In this document: one piece after another, positions 1 through 8,394 of the stretch
Layout of the letters: every line of letters starts with the position of its first letter
Numbering within the stretch: the first letter of the stretch is position 1
NCBI GenBank assembly: GCA_947497265.1
Contig: CANMFP010000009.1
Span: 1-64,000 of the forward strand
Direction of reading: 5' to 3'
Source of the DNA: an uncultured Isoptericola sp.
Lineage (GTDB): Bacteria; Actinomycetota; Actinomycetes; Actinomycetales; Cellulomonadaceae
DNA: 64,000 nt
Position numbers and translations under genes: made by a program
The notes under the pieces: generated by a model
Database searches by the model: none
The model's input: only the letters and a program-made list of their open reading frames with translations
What the model was told of the DNA's origin: nothing

Positions 1-198
1 AGAGGGTGGGGGCCGAGGAACGAGGTACCCGCCCGGCACGGAACGCAGTCCGGCTCCGCGAAGATACCGAGGAGCTGGACGGAGTGAAGTAGAGGGTGGG
101 GGCCGAGGAACGAGGTACCCGCCCGGCACGGAACGCAGTCCGGCTCCGCGAAGATACCGAGGAGCTGCACGGAGTGAAGTAGAGGGTGGGGGCCGAGG
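1..198. repeat. 90-bp tandem direct repeat at window edge
   Basis: Two full 90-bp copies (1-90 and 91-180) differ at a single base (G78 versus C168). A third partial copy covers 181-198. The array is probably longer to the left, outside the window. It ends about 35 bp before the first gene. One frame stays open across a copy, but no recognisable protein results, so I treat it as non-coding. The near-identity of the copies implies recent duplication or slippage. Confidence 0.85.
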
Positions 199-232
199 TG
201 CGGGCAGCGCGCATCGGCCGCACGGTGATCGG

Positions 233-1225
233 GTGACCAGATTCGGATACACCCTGATGACCGAGCAGTCCGGTCCGCGGAGCCTCGTCGACTACGCGGT
301 CCGGGCTGAGGACGCCGGCTTCGAGTTCGAGGTGATGAGCGACCACTACTTCCCGTGGCTCGACTCCCAGGGCCACTCGCCGTACGCGTGGAGCCTGCTG
401 GGCGCCGTCTCGCAGGTGACGCAGCGGGTCGGGCTCATGTCGTACGTGACGTGCCCGACGCTGCGCTACCACCCCGCCGTCGTCGCCCAGAAGGCTGCGA
501 CGGTCGGATTGCTGTCGCAGGGCCGCTTCACGCTGGGCCTGGGGGCGGGCGAGAACCTCAACGAGCACGTCGTGGGCGCCGGCTGGCCTGCTGTGGACGA
601 GCGGCACGAGATGCTCGGTGAGGCGGTCCAGATCATCGCGGCGCTGTTCGAGGGCAACCTGCTGAGCTTTCGCGGCGACCACTTCCAGGTGGACTCGGCG
701 CGGTTGTGGGACCTGCCGGACGAGCCCGTGGAGATCGGCGTCGCCGTCTCCGGGGAGCAGTCGGTGGACAACTTCGCGACGCTGGCGGACCACCTGATCT
801 CCACCGAGCCGAAGCCGGGCATGCTGCAGCAGTGGGATGCCGCGCGCACGGACGCCGACCTGCCGGCGTCCCGCAAGATCGCGCAGATGCCGATCTCGTG
901 GGACCTGGACACCGACGCCGCGGTGGAGCGGGCCCACGACCAGTTCCGCTGGTTCGGCCTCGGCTGGCCGGTGAACGCCAACCTGCCCACCACGGAGGCG
1001 TTCGACCACGCCAGCGCGTTCGTGCGGCCGGAGGACGTCGCGGAGTCGATCCCCTGCGGGCCGGACCTGGACGCGATCGTCGAGGCGGCGTCCGCCTTCT
1101 GGGAGGCCGGGTACACCGACCTGGCGCTGCACCAGATCGGCGACGCCAAGCAGGAGGAGTTCCTCGACACGGCGGCCGGGCCGTTGCTGGAGAAGCTCCG
1201 CGCGGCCGCGCCCACGACGGACTGA
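233..1225 (+). CDS. F420-dependent LLM-class oxidoreductase
   Basis: 330-residue protein of the luciferase-like monooxygenase fold, in the subgroup close to F420-dependent glucose-6-phosphate dehydrogenase and its relatives. It opens FGYTLMTEQ. The early segment EVMSDHYFPW and the GRFTLGLGAGENLNEH segment (about residues 100-115) are typical of this F420-using subfamily. It probably moves hydride between coenzyme F420 and an unknown alcohol or sugar-like substrate in the cytosol. The start is GTG at 233, directly after the 90-bp repeats. No cofactor-biosynthesis gene is nearby, so the substrate cannot be inferred from context. A second F420-linked family member lies at 41851-42291. Confidence 0.85.
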   Translation: MTRFGYTLMTEQSGPRSLVDYAVRAEDAGFEFEVMSDHYFPWLDSQGHSPYAWSLLGAVSQVTQRVGLMSYVTCPTLRYHPAVVAQKAATVGLLSQGRFTLGLGAGENLNEHVVGAGWPAVDERHEMLGEAVQIIAALFEGNLLSFRGDHFQVDSARLWDLPDEPVEIGVAVSGEQSVDNFATLADHLISTEPKPGMLQQWDAARTDADLPASRKIAQMPISWDLDTDAAVERAHDQFRWFGLGWPVNANLPTTEAFDHASAFVRPEDVAESIPCGPDLDAIVEAASAFWEAGYTDLALHQIGDAKQEEFLDTAAGPLLEKLRAAAPTTD

Positions 1226-1235
1226 CTGCCGAGCG

Positions 1236-1433
1236 TCAGGGCGCGGTGACGGCCTTGCCCTGACGCACGGAGCTGATCTGCGCCATGCGTTCCTCGCCCC
1301 AGTCGCCGAGCGGACGCAGCGCGCGTTCCAGCGCGGCGCCGTCGTCGGTGAGGCTGTAGACGACCTTGGGCGGCACCTGGTCGTGCACGTCGCGGCGCAC
1401 GACGCCGTCGCGCTCGAGCTCGCGGAGCTGCTG
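1236..1433 (-). pseudogene. 3' remnant of an HxlR-family regulator
   Basis: Reading the minus strand into the TGA at 1236-1238 gives [20 protein letters not shown], then KVVYSLTDDGAALERAL, then GDWGEERM. This is the second half of the HxlR winged-helix domain: recognition-helix exit, beta-wing and C-terminal helix. The first half, with the conserved Cys and the GxWTLLIL segment, is absent upstream in this frame, and no start codon with a ribosome site is visible. HxlR proteins are normally about 110 residues; about 65 remain. It is tail-to-tail with the F420 oxidoreductase, 10 bp away. I read it as a truncated gene; a frameshift hiding a divergent first half is less likely. Confidence 0.7.
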
Positions 1434-1580
1434 GGCGGCGGCGACTCCTGGTCGCGCGTCGTGGACGTGCTGCGCGGGACGGTCCGCACATCCGCGGCAT
1501 AGCCCCGCGGCGGTGCGCCCGGCCGACGGCGGCGAACGTCACCCGCCCCGCGATTGCGCCGTGCCCCCGCGCGCGGAACG

Positions 1581-3746
1581 ATGCAGACCGTGATCCCGTC
1601 TACCCAGGCCACACGCCGACGAGTGGCACTCGCCCCTCGGACGCTGCTGCTCGCGGTCGCGCTGCCGGTGCTGCTCGCCCTCACCGCCCCCGCCGCGCAC
1701 GCCGAGTCGCCCCTGCGGGAGCTGGACGGCGACGTGACGGACGTGGCGGGCGTGCTCAGCGAGGACGACGTCACCGAGGTCCAGGGGGCCCTGGACTCGC
1801 TCGCCCAGGAGAGCCCCTACCAGCTCTTCGTCGTCTACGTGGAGACCTTCGACGGCGTCGACGGGCGGGGGTGGGCGGACGCGACGGCCACCAACGCGCA
1901 GCTCGGCCCCGACGACCTGCTCCTCGCCGTCGCCACCGAGGACCGCCTGTACGGGCTGAGCTGGGACAACAACATCGACCTCTCGGAAGAGCAGCTCGAC
2001 GCGATCCGCGACGCCACCGTCGACGAGCTCCGCGACGACGACTGGGCCGGCGCCACGGTCGCCGCCGTCGACACCACCCTGGCGGTCACCGGCTCCGGTG
2101 GCGCCGCGACCACCGGCAGCGCGGACGACGGCGGCTCCTCCGGCGGGTTCTCGGTGCCCGGGCCGCTGCTGGTCGGCGGGATCGCCGTCGTCGCCGCCGG
2201 GGGCGTCTACCTGTGGTCCCGCTCGCGGCGGGACACCGACCTGACGCGCCGGGGTGCCGCAGCGGCCGCCGCGCGCACCGGGGCCGGCGGACCCGACCCC
2301 GACCCGCTCGCCAACCTCACCACCGAGGAGCTCGCACAACGGGCCGGCAGCGCCCTGGTCTCCGTCGACGACGCGATCAAGACCTCCGAGCAGGAGCTCG
2401 GCTTCGCGCAGGCCGAGTTCGGGATCGAGGCGACGCGCGAGTTCACCGCTGCCCTCGAGCAGGCCCGCACGGACGTCGCCGAGGCGTTCCGGCTGCGCCA
2501 GGGCCTCGAGGAGAGCGTGCCGGCCGGCGGCTCGCTGGGCGACGCGCCGCCGTCGGACGCCGCCCGGCAGCGCGCCGTGCTCGCCGACGTCGTCCGGCGC
2601 TGCCAGGCCGCGGCCGCCACCCTGGACGCCCAGGCCGACTCGTTCGACGACCTGCGCCGGTTGCAGTCGCGGGCGCCGCAGGTGCTCGACGAGACCGAGC
2701 AGCGTGCCGTTGAGATCGAGGGGCGGATCGAGGTCGCCCGCAGCACGCTCGCCGGGCTCACCGCCACCTACCCCGCCTCGGCGCTGGCCTCCGTGCGCGA
2801 CAACCCGGACCAGGCGGCCGCCCTCGTCGCCAACGCCCGCGAGGCCGTCGCGGCGGGCCGGACCGCCGTCCAGAAGCGCAAGAAGGCCGTCGCGGTCGCG
2901 GACGCGCGGGCCGCGCAGAACGCCCTCGGCCAGGCGGTGGCGCTCCTCGACGCCGTGGCGAGCGCGGGTGACGACCTCGCCTCGGCCGCGACGAACCTCG
3001 ACAAGGGCATCGCCTCGATCACGCAGGACATCGTCGACGCCGAGCGTCTCGCGTCCGGCGACCCGGCCGTGCAGGGCGCCGCCGCCGAGGCCCGGTCCGC
3101 CGCCGAGCAGGCCCGCAGCGCCCGCGAGGGCGGCGACCCGCTGGCCGCGCTCGCCCGGCTCACCTCCGCGGAGGCCGCGCTCGACACCGCTCTCGCCCCG
3201 GCCCGGCAGCAGGCCGAGTCCGACGCCCGCGCCAAGGCGCTGCTGCGCGACGTCCTCGGCCGGGTCGAGTCCCAGCTCCGCGCCACGCAGAGCTATGTGA
3301 CCACCCGTCGCGGCGCCGTCGGGCCGGACGCCCGCACCCGGCTGGCCGAGGCCGAGCGCCTCGCCGCCGAGGCCCGCACGTTGCAGGCCACCGACCAGCA
3401 CGCGGCGCTCGCTGCGGCGCAGCAGGCCGAACGGTACGTCCAGCAGGCGACCCAGATGGCGCAGACCGACACCTCCGGCTGGGACATGCGGCACGGCGGA
3501 CCGGGCGGGTTCGCCGGTTCCGGTCGCAGCGCCCCGAACATGGGCGGCATGATCCTCGGAGGGATCGTCCTCGACTCCGTCCTGCGCGGTTCGGGCCGCG
3601 GCCGACGGCGGGGCGGACGCTACGGAGGCGGGTTCGGCGGAGGATTCGGTGGCGGCTTCGGAGGGCCGCGCGGCGGTTCCCGTGGCGGGTTCGGCGGAGG
3701 ATTCGGTGGGGGCGGCGGCCGGGGCGGCGCCGGTGGCCGCTTCTGA
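1581..3746 (+). CDS. TPM-domain membrane protein with Gly-rich tail
   Basis: 721 residues from ATG 1581 (an in-frame TTG lies 27 bases upstream). Order: an N-terminal signal segment ending AHA-ES; a TPM domain (about residues 35-160, with LSEEDDV-like start and LLLAVATEDRLYGL core); a Gly/Ser linker; one membrane span (about residues 195-215, LLVGGIAVVAAGGVYLW); long Ala/Glu/Arg-rich helices likely to form coiled coils (about 240-620); and a tail of GGFGGGFGG-type repeats. TPM proteins are exported or membrane-anchored and often sit beside PspA/LemA-type membrane-stress genes. Here pspA follows after 88 bp on the same strand, so a shared envelope-maintenance role is likely. The catalytic claim for the domain (phosphatase) is not testable from sequence. 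Confidence 0.8.
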   Translation: MQTVIPSTQATRRRVALAPRTLLLAVALPVLLALTAPAAHAESPLRELDGDVTDVAGVLSEDDVTEVQGALDSLAQESPYQLFVVYVETFDGVDGRGWADATATNAQLGPDDLLLAVATEDRLYGLSWDNNIDLSEEQLDAIRDATVDELRDDDWAGATVAAVDTTLAVTGSGGAATTGSADDGGSSGGFSVPGPLLVGGIAVVAAGGVYLWSRSRRDTDLTRRGAAAAAARTGAGGPDPDPLANLTTEELAQRAGSALVSVDDAIKTSEQELGFAQAEFGIEATREFTAALEQARTDVAEAFRLRQGLEESVPAGGSLGDAPPSDAARQRAVLADVVRRCQAAAATLDAQADSFDDLRRLQSRAPQVLDETEQRAVEIEGRIEVARSTLAGLTATYPASALASVRDNPDQAAALVANAREAVAAGRTAVQKRKKAVAVADARAAQNALGQAVALLDAVASAGDDLASAATNLDKGIASITQDIVDAERLASGDPAVQGAAAEARSAAEQARSAREGGDPLAALARLTSAEAALDTALAPARQQAESDARAKALLRDVLGRVESQLRATQSYVTTRRGAVGPDARTRLAEAERLAAEARTLQATDQHAALAAAQQAERYVQQATQMAQTDTSGWDMRHGGPGGFAGSGRSAPNMGGMILGGIVLDSVLRGSGRGRRRGGRYGGGFGGGFGGGFGGPRGGSRGGFGGGFGGGGGRGGAGGRF

Positions 3747-3834
3747 CGTCGAGCCTCCGGGAACCTCGGAGCCCCCGCCGTCGTCCTAGTCATCAACATC
3801 AACATCCGGGCAGCACGGACCAGAAGGGCACGTC

Positions 3835-4572
3835 ATGACGCAGAAGCAGAGCATCCTCGGGCGCATCAGCCAGCTCGCGAAGGCAAACATCAACGCGATG
3901 CTGGACCGTGCCGAGGACCCGGCCAAGATGATCGACCAGCTCATCCGCGACTACACGAACAACATCGCGGAGGCCGAGCAGGCGATCGCCCAGACGATCG
4001 GCAACCTGCGGCTCGCCGAGCAGGACTACCACGAGGACGTGCAGTCCGTGCAGGAGTGGGGCGCCAAGGCGCTGGCCGCCTCCCGCAAGGCCGACGAGCG
4101 GCGCAGCGCGGGCGACACCGCGAACGCCGACAAGTTCGACCAGCTCGCCAAGGTGGCGCTGCGCAAGCAGCTCGACGCCGAGAACGAGGTCAAGTCGGCC
4201 CAGCCGATGATCGAGCAGCAGCAGGTCACGGTCGAGAAGCTGAAGACCGGTCTCGCCCAGATGAAGGACCGGCTCGTGGAGCTGAAGTCCAAGCGCGACC
4301 AGCTCGTCGCCCGCCAGAAGGCCGCCGTGGCGCAGCAGACCGTGCAGGGCGCGATCAGCTCGATCAACATCATGGACCCGACCAGCGAGCTCTCGCGGTT
4401 CGAGGAGGCGGTGCGTCGCGAGGAGGCGCAGGCCATGGGCCAGGCGGAGATCGCGGCGTCGTCGCTGGAGTCGCAGTTCTCCGAGCTGGAGGGGTCGATG
4501 GAGGACCTCGAGCTGGAGGCGCGCCTCGCAGCCCTGAAGTCGGGCACCCCGCAGAACCAGATCGAGTCCTGA
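3835..4572 (+). CDS. pspA: PspA/IM30 family protein
   Basis: 245 residues, almost entirely helical and charged, opening MTQKQSILGRISQLAKANIN and containing AEDPAKMIDQLIRDY and the later AQQTVQGAISSINIMDP segment, all characteristic of PspA/Vipp1/IM30. These proteins polymerise on the inner face of the cytoplasmic membrane (ESCRT-III-like fold) and protect it under stress. The length is at the long end of normal. The start has a modest AGAAGGG ribosome site. It follows the TPM-domain gene in the same direction. The strong hairpin at 4597-4660 ends the pair. Confidence 0.9.
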   Translation: MTQKQSILGRISQLAKANINAMLDRAEDPAKMIDQLIRDYTNNIAEAEQAIAQTIGNLRLAEQDYHEDVQSVQEWGAKALAASRKADERRSAGDTANADKFDQLAKVALRKQLDAENEVKSAQPMIEQQQVTVEKLKTGLAQMKDRLVELKSKRDQLVARQKAAVAQQTVQGAISSINIMDPTSELSRFEEAVRREEAQAMGQAEIAASSLESQFSELEGSMEDLELEARLAALKSGTPQNQIES

Positions 4573-4596
4573 CCTCCCACTCCCCGCCCCCCTCAG

Positions 4597-4660
4597 CGCT
4601 GTGGGTGCACGACACGCCGTCGTCGGATGGAGTCCGACGGCGTGTCGTGCACCCACAGCG
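4597..4660. terminator. 26-bp perfect inverted repeat, bidirectional terminator
   Basis: Arms 4597-4622 and 4635-4660 are perfectly complementary over 26 bp, with a 12-base loop. The hairpin lies between the converging ends of pspA (stop at 4572) and the amidotransferase gene (stop at 4677), where one structure can stop both transcripts. There is no strong T tract, as is usual in high-GC actinobacteria. The inner part GTGCACGACACGCCG recurs next to the hairpin at 40941-40981. Confidence 0.75.
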
Positions 4661-4676
4661 CGTGGGGGGAAGCCGA

Positions 4677-5459
4677 TCAGGCGACCGCGGGTGCGGCACG
4701 ACGCCCGACGGCGGCACGCACCTGCTCGAGGAACGCCCCGGCGAGCAGGTCAGCGGTGCGTGCCAGACCGTCGTCGTGCGCCGTCACCTGGGCGTGGACG
4801 GCGGCGGTGTCGACGTCGACCTCACCGAGGGCCCAGCGCACGGCCAGGGACGGGCTCGCCTCCGGGTGGAACTGCACGCCGAGCGCGGAGCCCCAGCGGA
4901 ACGCCTGGTAGGGGTACGTGTCGGACCACCCGAGCCACTGCGCTCCGGCGGGCAGCTCGATGATCGCGTCGGAGTGCATGGAGACCGCAGGCGTCACGCA
5001 GCCGGGCGCCTCGACGTCGTCGGCGCACGTCGCCCCGGCGGCACGGACGAGCGGCGCCAGGACCGGGTCCTCCAGCGCCTGGGCGCGCCAGTGCACGTCG
5101 ACGACGCCGGCCTCCCGCCCAGGCGGCGCGGCGACCTGCACCGCTCCGCCCCCGGCGACGGCGAGGAGCTGGGCACCCAGGCAGATCCCGAGCGTGGGCA
5201 GCCCGTCGACGGCCGCGCGCGCCAGCAGGTCGCGCACCGCGGGCAGCCAGGGCGCTGCGGCGTCGTCGTAGGCGTGCATCTGCCCGCCCAGGACGATCAG
5301 GCCGTCGCCGCACTCCTCGAGCGACGGCACGGGATCTCCGGCGAAGAGCCGCACGACGCGGACAGCCGGGAACGTCCGGGCGAACCGGTCGAGCGGCACG
5401 TCGGAGCCGTGCTGCAGGACGGTCACCTGCGGGTGGTCGGAGCTGGAGAAGTCGTGCAC
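4677..5459 (-). CDS. Type 1 glutamine amidotransferase domain protein
   Basis: About 260 residues from GTG 5459. The class I glutamine amidotransferase triad is visible: the nucleophile Cys in LGICLGAQLLA and the His/Glu in QFHPEAS. The DGLIVLGGQMHAYDD segment is typical of stand-alone GATase1 proteins related to GMP-synthase-like amidotransferases. It probably releases ammonia from glutamine or hydrolyses a gamma-glutamyl bond. No synthetase partner is adjacent. An upstream start is blocked because the codon before VHDF in the favourable region is GTA. It is divergent from the NYN gene with an 80-bp gap. Confidence 0.75.
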   Translation of the reverse strand: MHDFSSSDHPQVTVLQHGSDVPLDRFARTFPAVRVVRLFAGDPVPSLEECGDGLIVLGGQMHAYDDAAAPWLPAVRDLLARAAVDGLPTLGICLGAQLLAVAGGGAVQVAAPPGREAGVVDVHWRAQALEDPVLAPLVRAAGATCADDVEAPGCVTPAVSMHSDAIIELPAGAQWLGWSDTYPYQAFRWGSALGVQFHPEASPSLAVRWALGEVDVDTAAVHAQVTAHDDGLARTADLLAGAFLEQVRAAVGRRAAPAVA

Positions 5460-5539
5460 GGCCGCTGAGATTACTCCGACCCGCCGCTGCGGTCCATGCC
5501 CGTCCACCGCGGCGCCGCCGTCCCGCGTACCCTGGGCGC

Positions 5540-6169
5540 ATGGTCTCCCCCTTCTCCGCGCCGACCGCATCGCCTGCGCCGGCACCGACCCCGGCGTCGC
5601 CGAACGAGCCGACCCGCACCACGTACCTCCTGGTCGACGGCGAGAACATCGACGCCACGCTCGGCATGAACGTGCTGAACCGCCGCCCCAACCCCGAGGA
5701 GCGGCCGCGCTGGGACCGGATCACCAAGTTCGCGAGCAAGGTGTGGGGCTCCGACGTCGTCCCGCTGTTCTTCCTCAACGCGACCAGCGGCCAGATGCCG
5801 ATGTCGTTCGTCCAGGCGCTGCTCGCGATGGGCTACCGGCCCATCCCGCTGGCGGCGAAAGGCGACGAAAAGGTCGTCGACCTCGGTATCCAGCGCACCC
5901 TCGAGGCGATCGCGGGGCGCGACGGCGACGTCCTGCTCGCCAGCCACGACGGCGACTTCCTGCCACAGGTCGAGCGCCTCCTGGCCGACGACGGCCGGCG
6001 GGTCGGTCTGCTGGCCTTCCGCGAGTTCGTCAACGGCCAGCTCACCTCGCTGACCGAGGACGGGCTCGAGATCTTCGACCTGGAGGGCGACGTCGACGCC
6101 TTCACCAGCCCGCTGCCGCGGGTCCGGATCATCCCGATCGACGAGTTCGACCCGCTGCGCTACCTCTGA
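5540..6169 (+). CDS. NYN-domain (PIN-like) nuclease
   Basis: 209 residues. After a Pro/Ala-rich lead of about 30 residues, the NYN fold starts at YLLVDGENIDATL, giving the first catalytic Asp. Further conserved acidic residues lie in GDEKVVDLGIQ and in ASHDGDFLPQV. NYN proteins are metal-dependent ribonucleases of the PIN superfamily; bacterial members act in RNA processing or decay. The four-acid arrangement looks intact, so it should be active. The RNA target is unknown. It is convergent with the membrane-protein gene at 6192, with only 22 bp between them. Confidence 0.8.
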   Translation: MVSPFSAPTASPAPAPTPASPNEPTRTTYLLVDGENIDATLGMNVLNRRPNPEERPRWDRITKFASKVWGSDVVPLFFLNATSGQMPMSFVQALLAMGYRPIPLAAKGDEKVVDLGIQRTLEAIAGRDGDVLLASHDGDFLPQVERLLADDGRRVGLLAFREFVNGQLTSLTEDGLEIFDLEGDVDAFTSPLPRVRIIPIDEFDPLRYL

Positions 6170-6191
6170 CGCGCGGCACCACCTCCGACGT

Positions 6192-7562
6192 TCAGGGGGC
6201 GGGCGCCGACCGGCGCTCGCCCGGGACGTCGGCGATGCGCTGCGCGACCGAGATGCCCACGAGGCAGACCGCGAGGAACAGCCCGACCAGCACGAGCCCG
6301 ACCCAGCTGAAGCCCGTCAGGACGACGACCAGGACGGCCACGGCCACCACCACGACCCTGAGGGCGTCGGCGTGCCCGGCGACCCGGCGCGAGATCCCGC
6401 CGCCCTCGCCGTCCGTGGCGCGCAACCACGGCCAGCGGTCCCCGGCCCGACGCAGCCAGGCCGGTCGGCCGAGCAGCACGGCGACGACGGCGCCCACGGC
6501 GGCGACGATCCCGATCAGCCAGAGGATCTCGTGCAGGTCGGCCGCGACGGCGTCGAACAGCACCGTCGCGACCCGCTCCCCGTCGGTCGTCCGCGCGGCG
6601 TCCACCACGAGGTCGCGCAGCCGTGCCACCAGCGCGGCGGCGATCATCAGGCCCGCCACGACGCCGATCCCGAGCTGGACGGTGACCCGGCGCCGGTCCG
6701 GGGCGACCGCCACGGTCACGACGACGAGCAGCACGGTCAGCGCCACCAGGACCCAGACGGCACGGTCCACCGTGGTGACGGTGCCCTGGACCAGGTCGAA
6801 GGTCTCCCGGTCGAGGAGCGCCACCTGGCCGAACCCGTCAGGAAGCCGGGTGCCGAGCGCCGCCCCGAGCTGCGCCCGGGCGTCGGGTGCCCGCTCCATG
6901 AGGGCGTCGGGCAGCGTGACCCCGGGCAGCATGTCGCCGACGCTCCCGAGGGCCTCCCGCAGCGCCTCCGCGATCAGCGGCGTCGTGTCCAGCACGACGG
7001 CGTCGTCGGTCAGGTACACGTCCGGGTGGTCCGCGCCGTCGGCCCGGGCGACGCCGACGGCCGCCCGGTGCGCCCGCTCGACGAGCTGCGGCAGCCGATC
7101 GTGGAACGCCTCGGAGTCGACGAGCCGGTGGACCAGCGTCTCCACGCGCTCCTCGAACCGGTCGGCCACCACGGGTGCGAGCGTGGCGAGGGTGAGTCGG
7201 TCGACGCGCGTGCTCAACGCCTCGAGCAGCGGGCCGGGCTCGGCGTCCAGCTGCTCGACCAGCGCGAGCGCCATCATCTCGTCGAGCTCGGTGAGCCGCG
7301 TGGCGGCGCGGGCGTCGAGGTCGAGGGCCAGCAGCGTCTGCTCGGTCACGTGGTCCGCGAGCGCGTCGTAGAACGCCGGGTCGTCCAGCACCGGCGTGAC
7401 GGCGTCCATGAAGTCGTCGGTGTCGAGCACCGTGCGGTGCGCCCACACCGCCACGGTCGAGGCGACGACCAGGAGCGTGGTCACGACGAGCAGGACCGTC
7501 GCGACCCATCGGCGCACGACGCGGCCGCCCGGACGGGCAGGCAGGATCGCGACAGCAGTCAC
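6192..7562 (-). CDS. Conserved actinobacterial membrane protein, unknown function
   Basis: About 456 residues from GTG 7562; a longer start at 7613 is open but would intrude into the divergent promoter. One N-terminal span (WVATVLLVVTTLLVVASTVAVW) is followed by an extracytoplasmic region opening TVLDTDDFMDAVTPVLDDPA, rich in Asp/Glu/Leu helices. Four or so further spans occupy the C-terminal half. This layout is common in actinobacterial proteins of unknown function. It is divergent from a two-component system, and the shared 88-bp gap holds repeated TTCAGG sites, so it is a candidate target of that regulator. Confidence 0.65.
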   Translation of the reverse strand: MTAVAILPARPGGRVVRRWVATVLLVVTTLLVVASTVAVWAHRTVLDTDDFMDAVTPVLDDPAFYDALADHVTEQTLLALDLDARAATRLTELDEMMALALVEQLDAEPGPLLEALSTRVDRLTLATLAPVVADRFEERVETLVHRLVDSEAFHDRLPQLVERAHRAAVGVARADGADHPDVYLTDDAVVLDTTPLIAEALREALGSVGDMLPGVTLPDALMERAPDARAQLGAALGTRLPDGFGQVALLDRETFDLVQGTVTTVDRAVWVLVALTVLLVVVTVAVAPDRRRVTVQLGIGVVAGLMIAAALVARLRDLVVDAARTTDGERVATVLFDAVAADLHEILWLIGIVAAVGAVVAVLLGRPAWLRRAGDRWPWLRATDGEGGGISRRVAGHADALRVVVVAVAVLVVVLTGFSWVGLVLVGLFLAVCLVGISVAQRIADVPGERRSAPAP

Positions 7563-7570
7563 ACCCGCAT

Positions 7571-7629
7571 CCTGAAGGCAGGAGGGTCGCCCCGCGACTC
7601 GTACGCCGCGCATTCAGGAAACCTTCAGG
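7571..7629. promoter_or_regulatory. Candidate response-regulator binding repeats
   Basis: TTCAGG occurs at 7613-7618 and 7624-7629, an 11-bp direct repeat of the kind bound by OmpR/PhoP-family dimers. An inverted copy of the second site, CCTGAAGG, lies at 7571-7578 (partner CCTTCAGG at 7622-7629). All are inside the gap between the divergent membrane protein and the regulator gene, suggesting autoregulation. This is inference from pattern only. Confidence 0.4.
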
Positions 7630-7650
7630 GATCGGGAGCACACTGAACCC

Positions 7651-8394
7651 ATGGCCGCCACCACCGACACCCCGGAGGCACGGCTCGTCGTCGTCGACGA
7701 CGAGCCGAACATCCGCGAGCTGCTCTCCACGTCCCTGCGCTTCGCCGGCTTCCAGGTGCATGCCGCGGCTGACGGCGCCAGCGCGCTCGAGCTCGTCCGC
7801 GACACCGAGCCGGACCTCGTCGTGCTGGACGTCATGCTGCCCGACATGGACGGCTTCACCGTCACCCGCCGGATGCGCGCCACCGGCCGGCACACCCCCG
7901 TGCTGTTCCTCACCGCCCGCGACGACACCCAGGACAAGATCCAGGGCCTGACCGTCGGCGGAGACGACTACGTCACCAAACCGTTCAGCCTCGAGGAGGT
8001 CGTCGCCCGCATCCGCGCCGTGCTGAGACGCACCGCCGGAGGCGAGCCGGACGACGACGCCGTCGTGCGCGTGGGCGACCTCGAGCTCGACGAGGACAGC
8101 CACGAGGTGCACCGCGCCGGCGTCGAGCTCGAGCTCTCCCCCACCGAGTTCAAGCTGCTGCGGTACCTCATGCTCAACGCCGGCCGCGTGCTCTCCAAGG
8201 CCCAGATCCTCGACCACGTGTGGCAGTACGACTGGGGCGGCGACGCGAACATCGTCGAGTCGTACATCTCCTACCTGCGCCGCAAGATCGACCACGTCAC
8301 GATCACCGGGCCGGACGGCGCGGACGTCGAGCTGCCCCCGCTCATCCACACCAAGCGTGGCGTCGGATACCTCTTGCGCGCACAGCAGCGATGA
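7651..8394 (+). CDS. OmpR/PhoP-family response regulator
   Basis: 247 residues. The receiver domain has the acidic pair in VVVDDEPN, the phosphoacceptor Asp in LVVLDVMLPDMDG, and Thr and Lys in FLTARDDTQDK and YVTKPFS. The winged-helix effector domain (about residues 140-245) has LSPTEFKLLRYLM and ends TKRGVGYLL. The sequence around FSLEEVVARIRAVLRR is closest in style to PhoP/TcrA-type regulators. It overlaps the kinase start by four bases (ATGA), so the two are translationally coupled. The signal sensed is not evident. Confidence 0.92.
   Translation: MAATTDTPEARLVVVDDEPNIRELLSTSLRFAGFQVHAAADGASALELVRDTEPDLVVLDVMLPDMDGFTVTRRMRATGRHTPVLFLTARDDTQDKIQGLTVGGDDYVTKPFSLEEVVARIRAVLRRTAGGEPDDDAVVRVGDLELDEDSHEVHRAGVELELSPTEFKLLRYLMLNAGRVLSKAQILDHVWQYDWGGDANIVESYISYLRRKIDHVTITGPDGADVELPPLIHTKRGVGYLLRAQQR

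Noticed and set aside
1366-1593. Short plus-strand open frame over the HxlR remnant
   Set aside because: The minus-strand reading gives clear HxlR family sequence; the plus frame has no ribosome site and no recognisable similarity.
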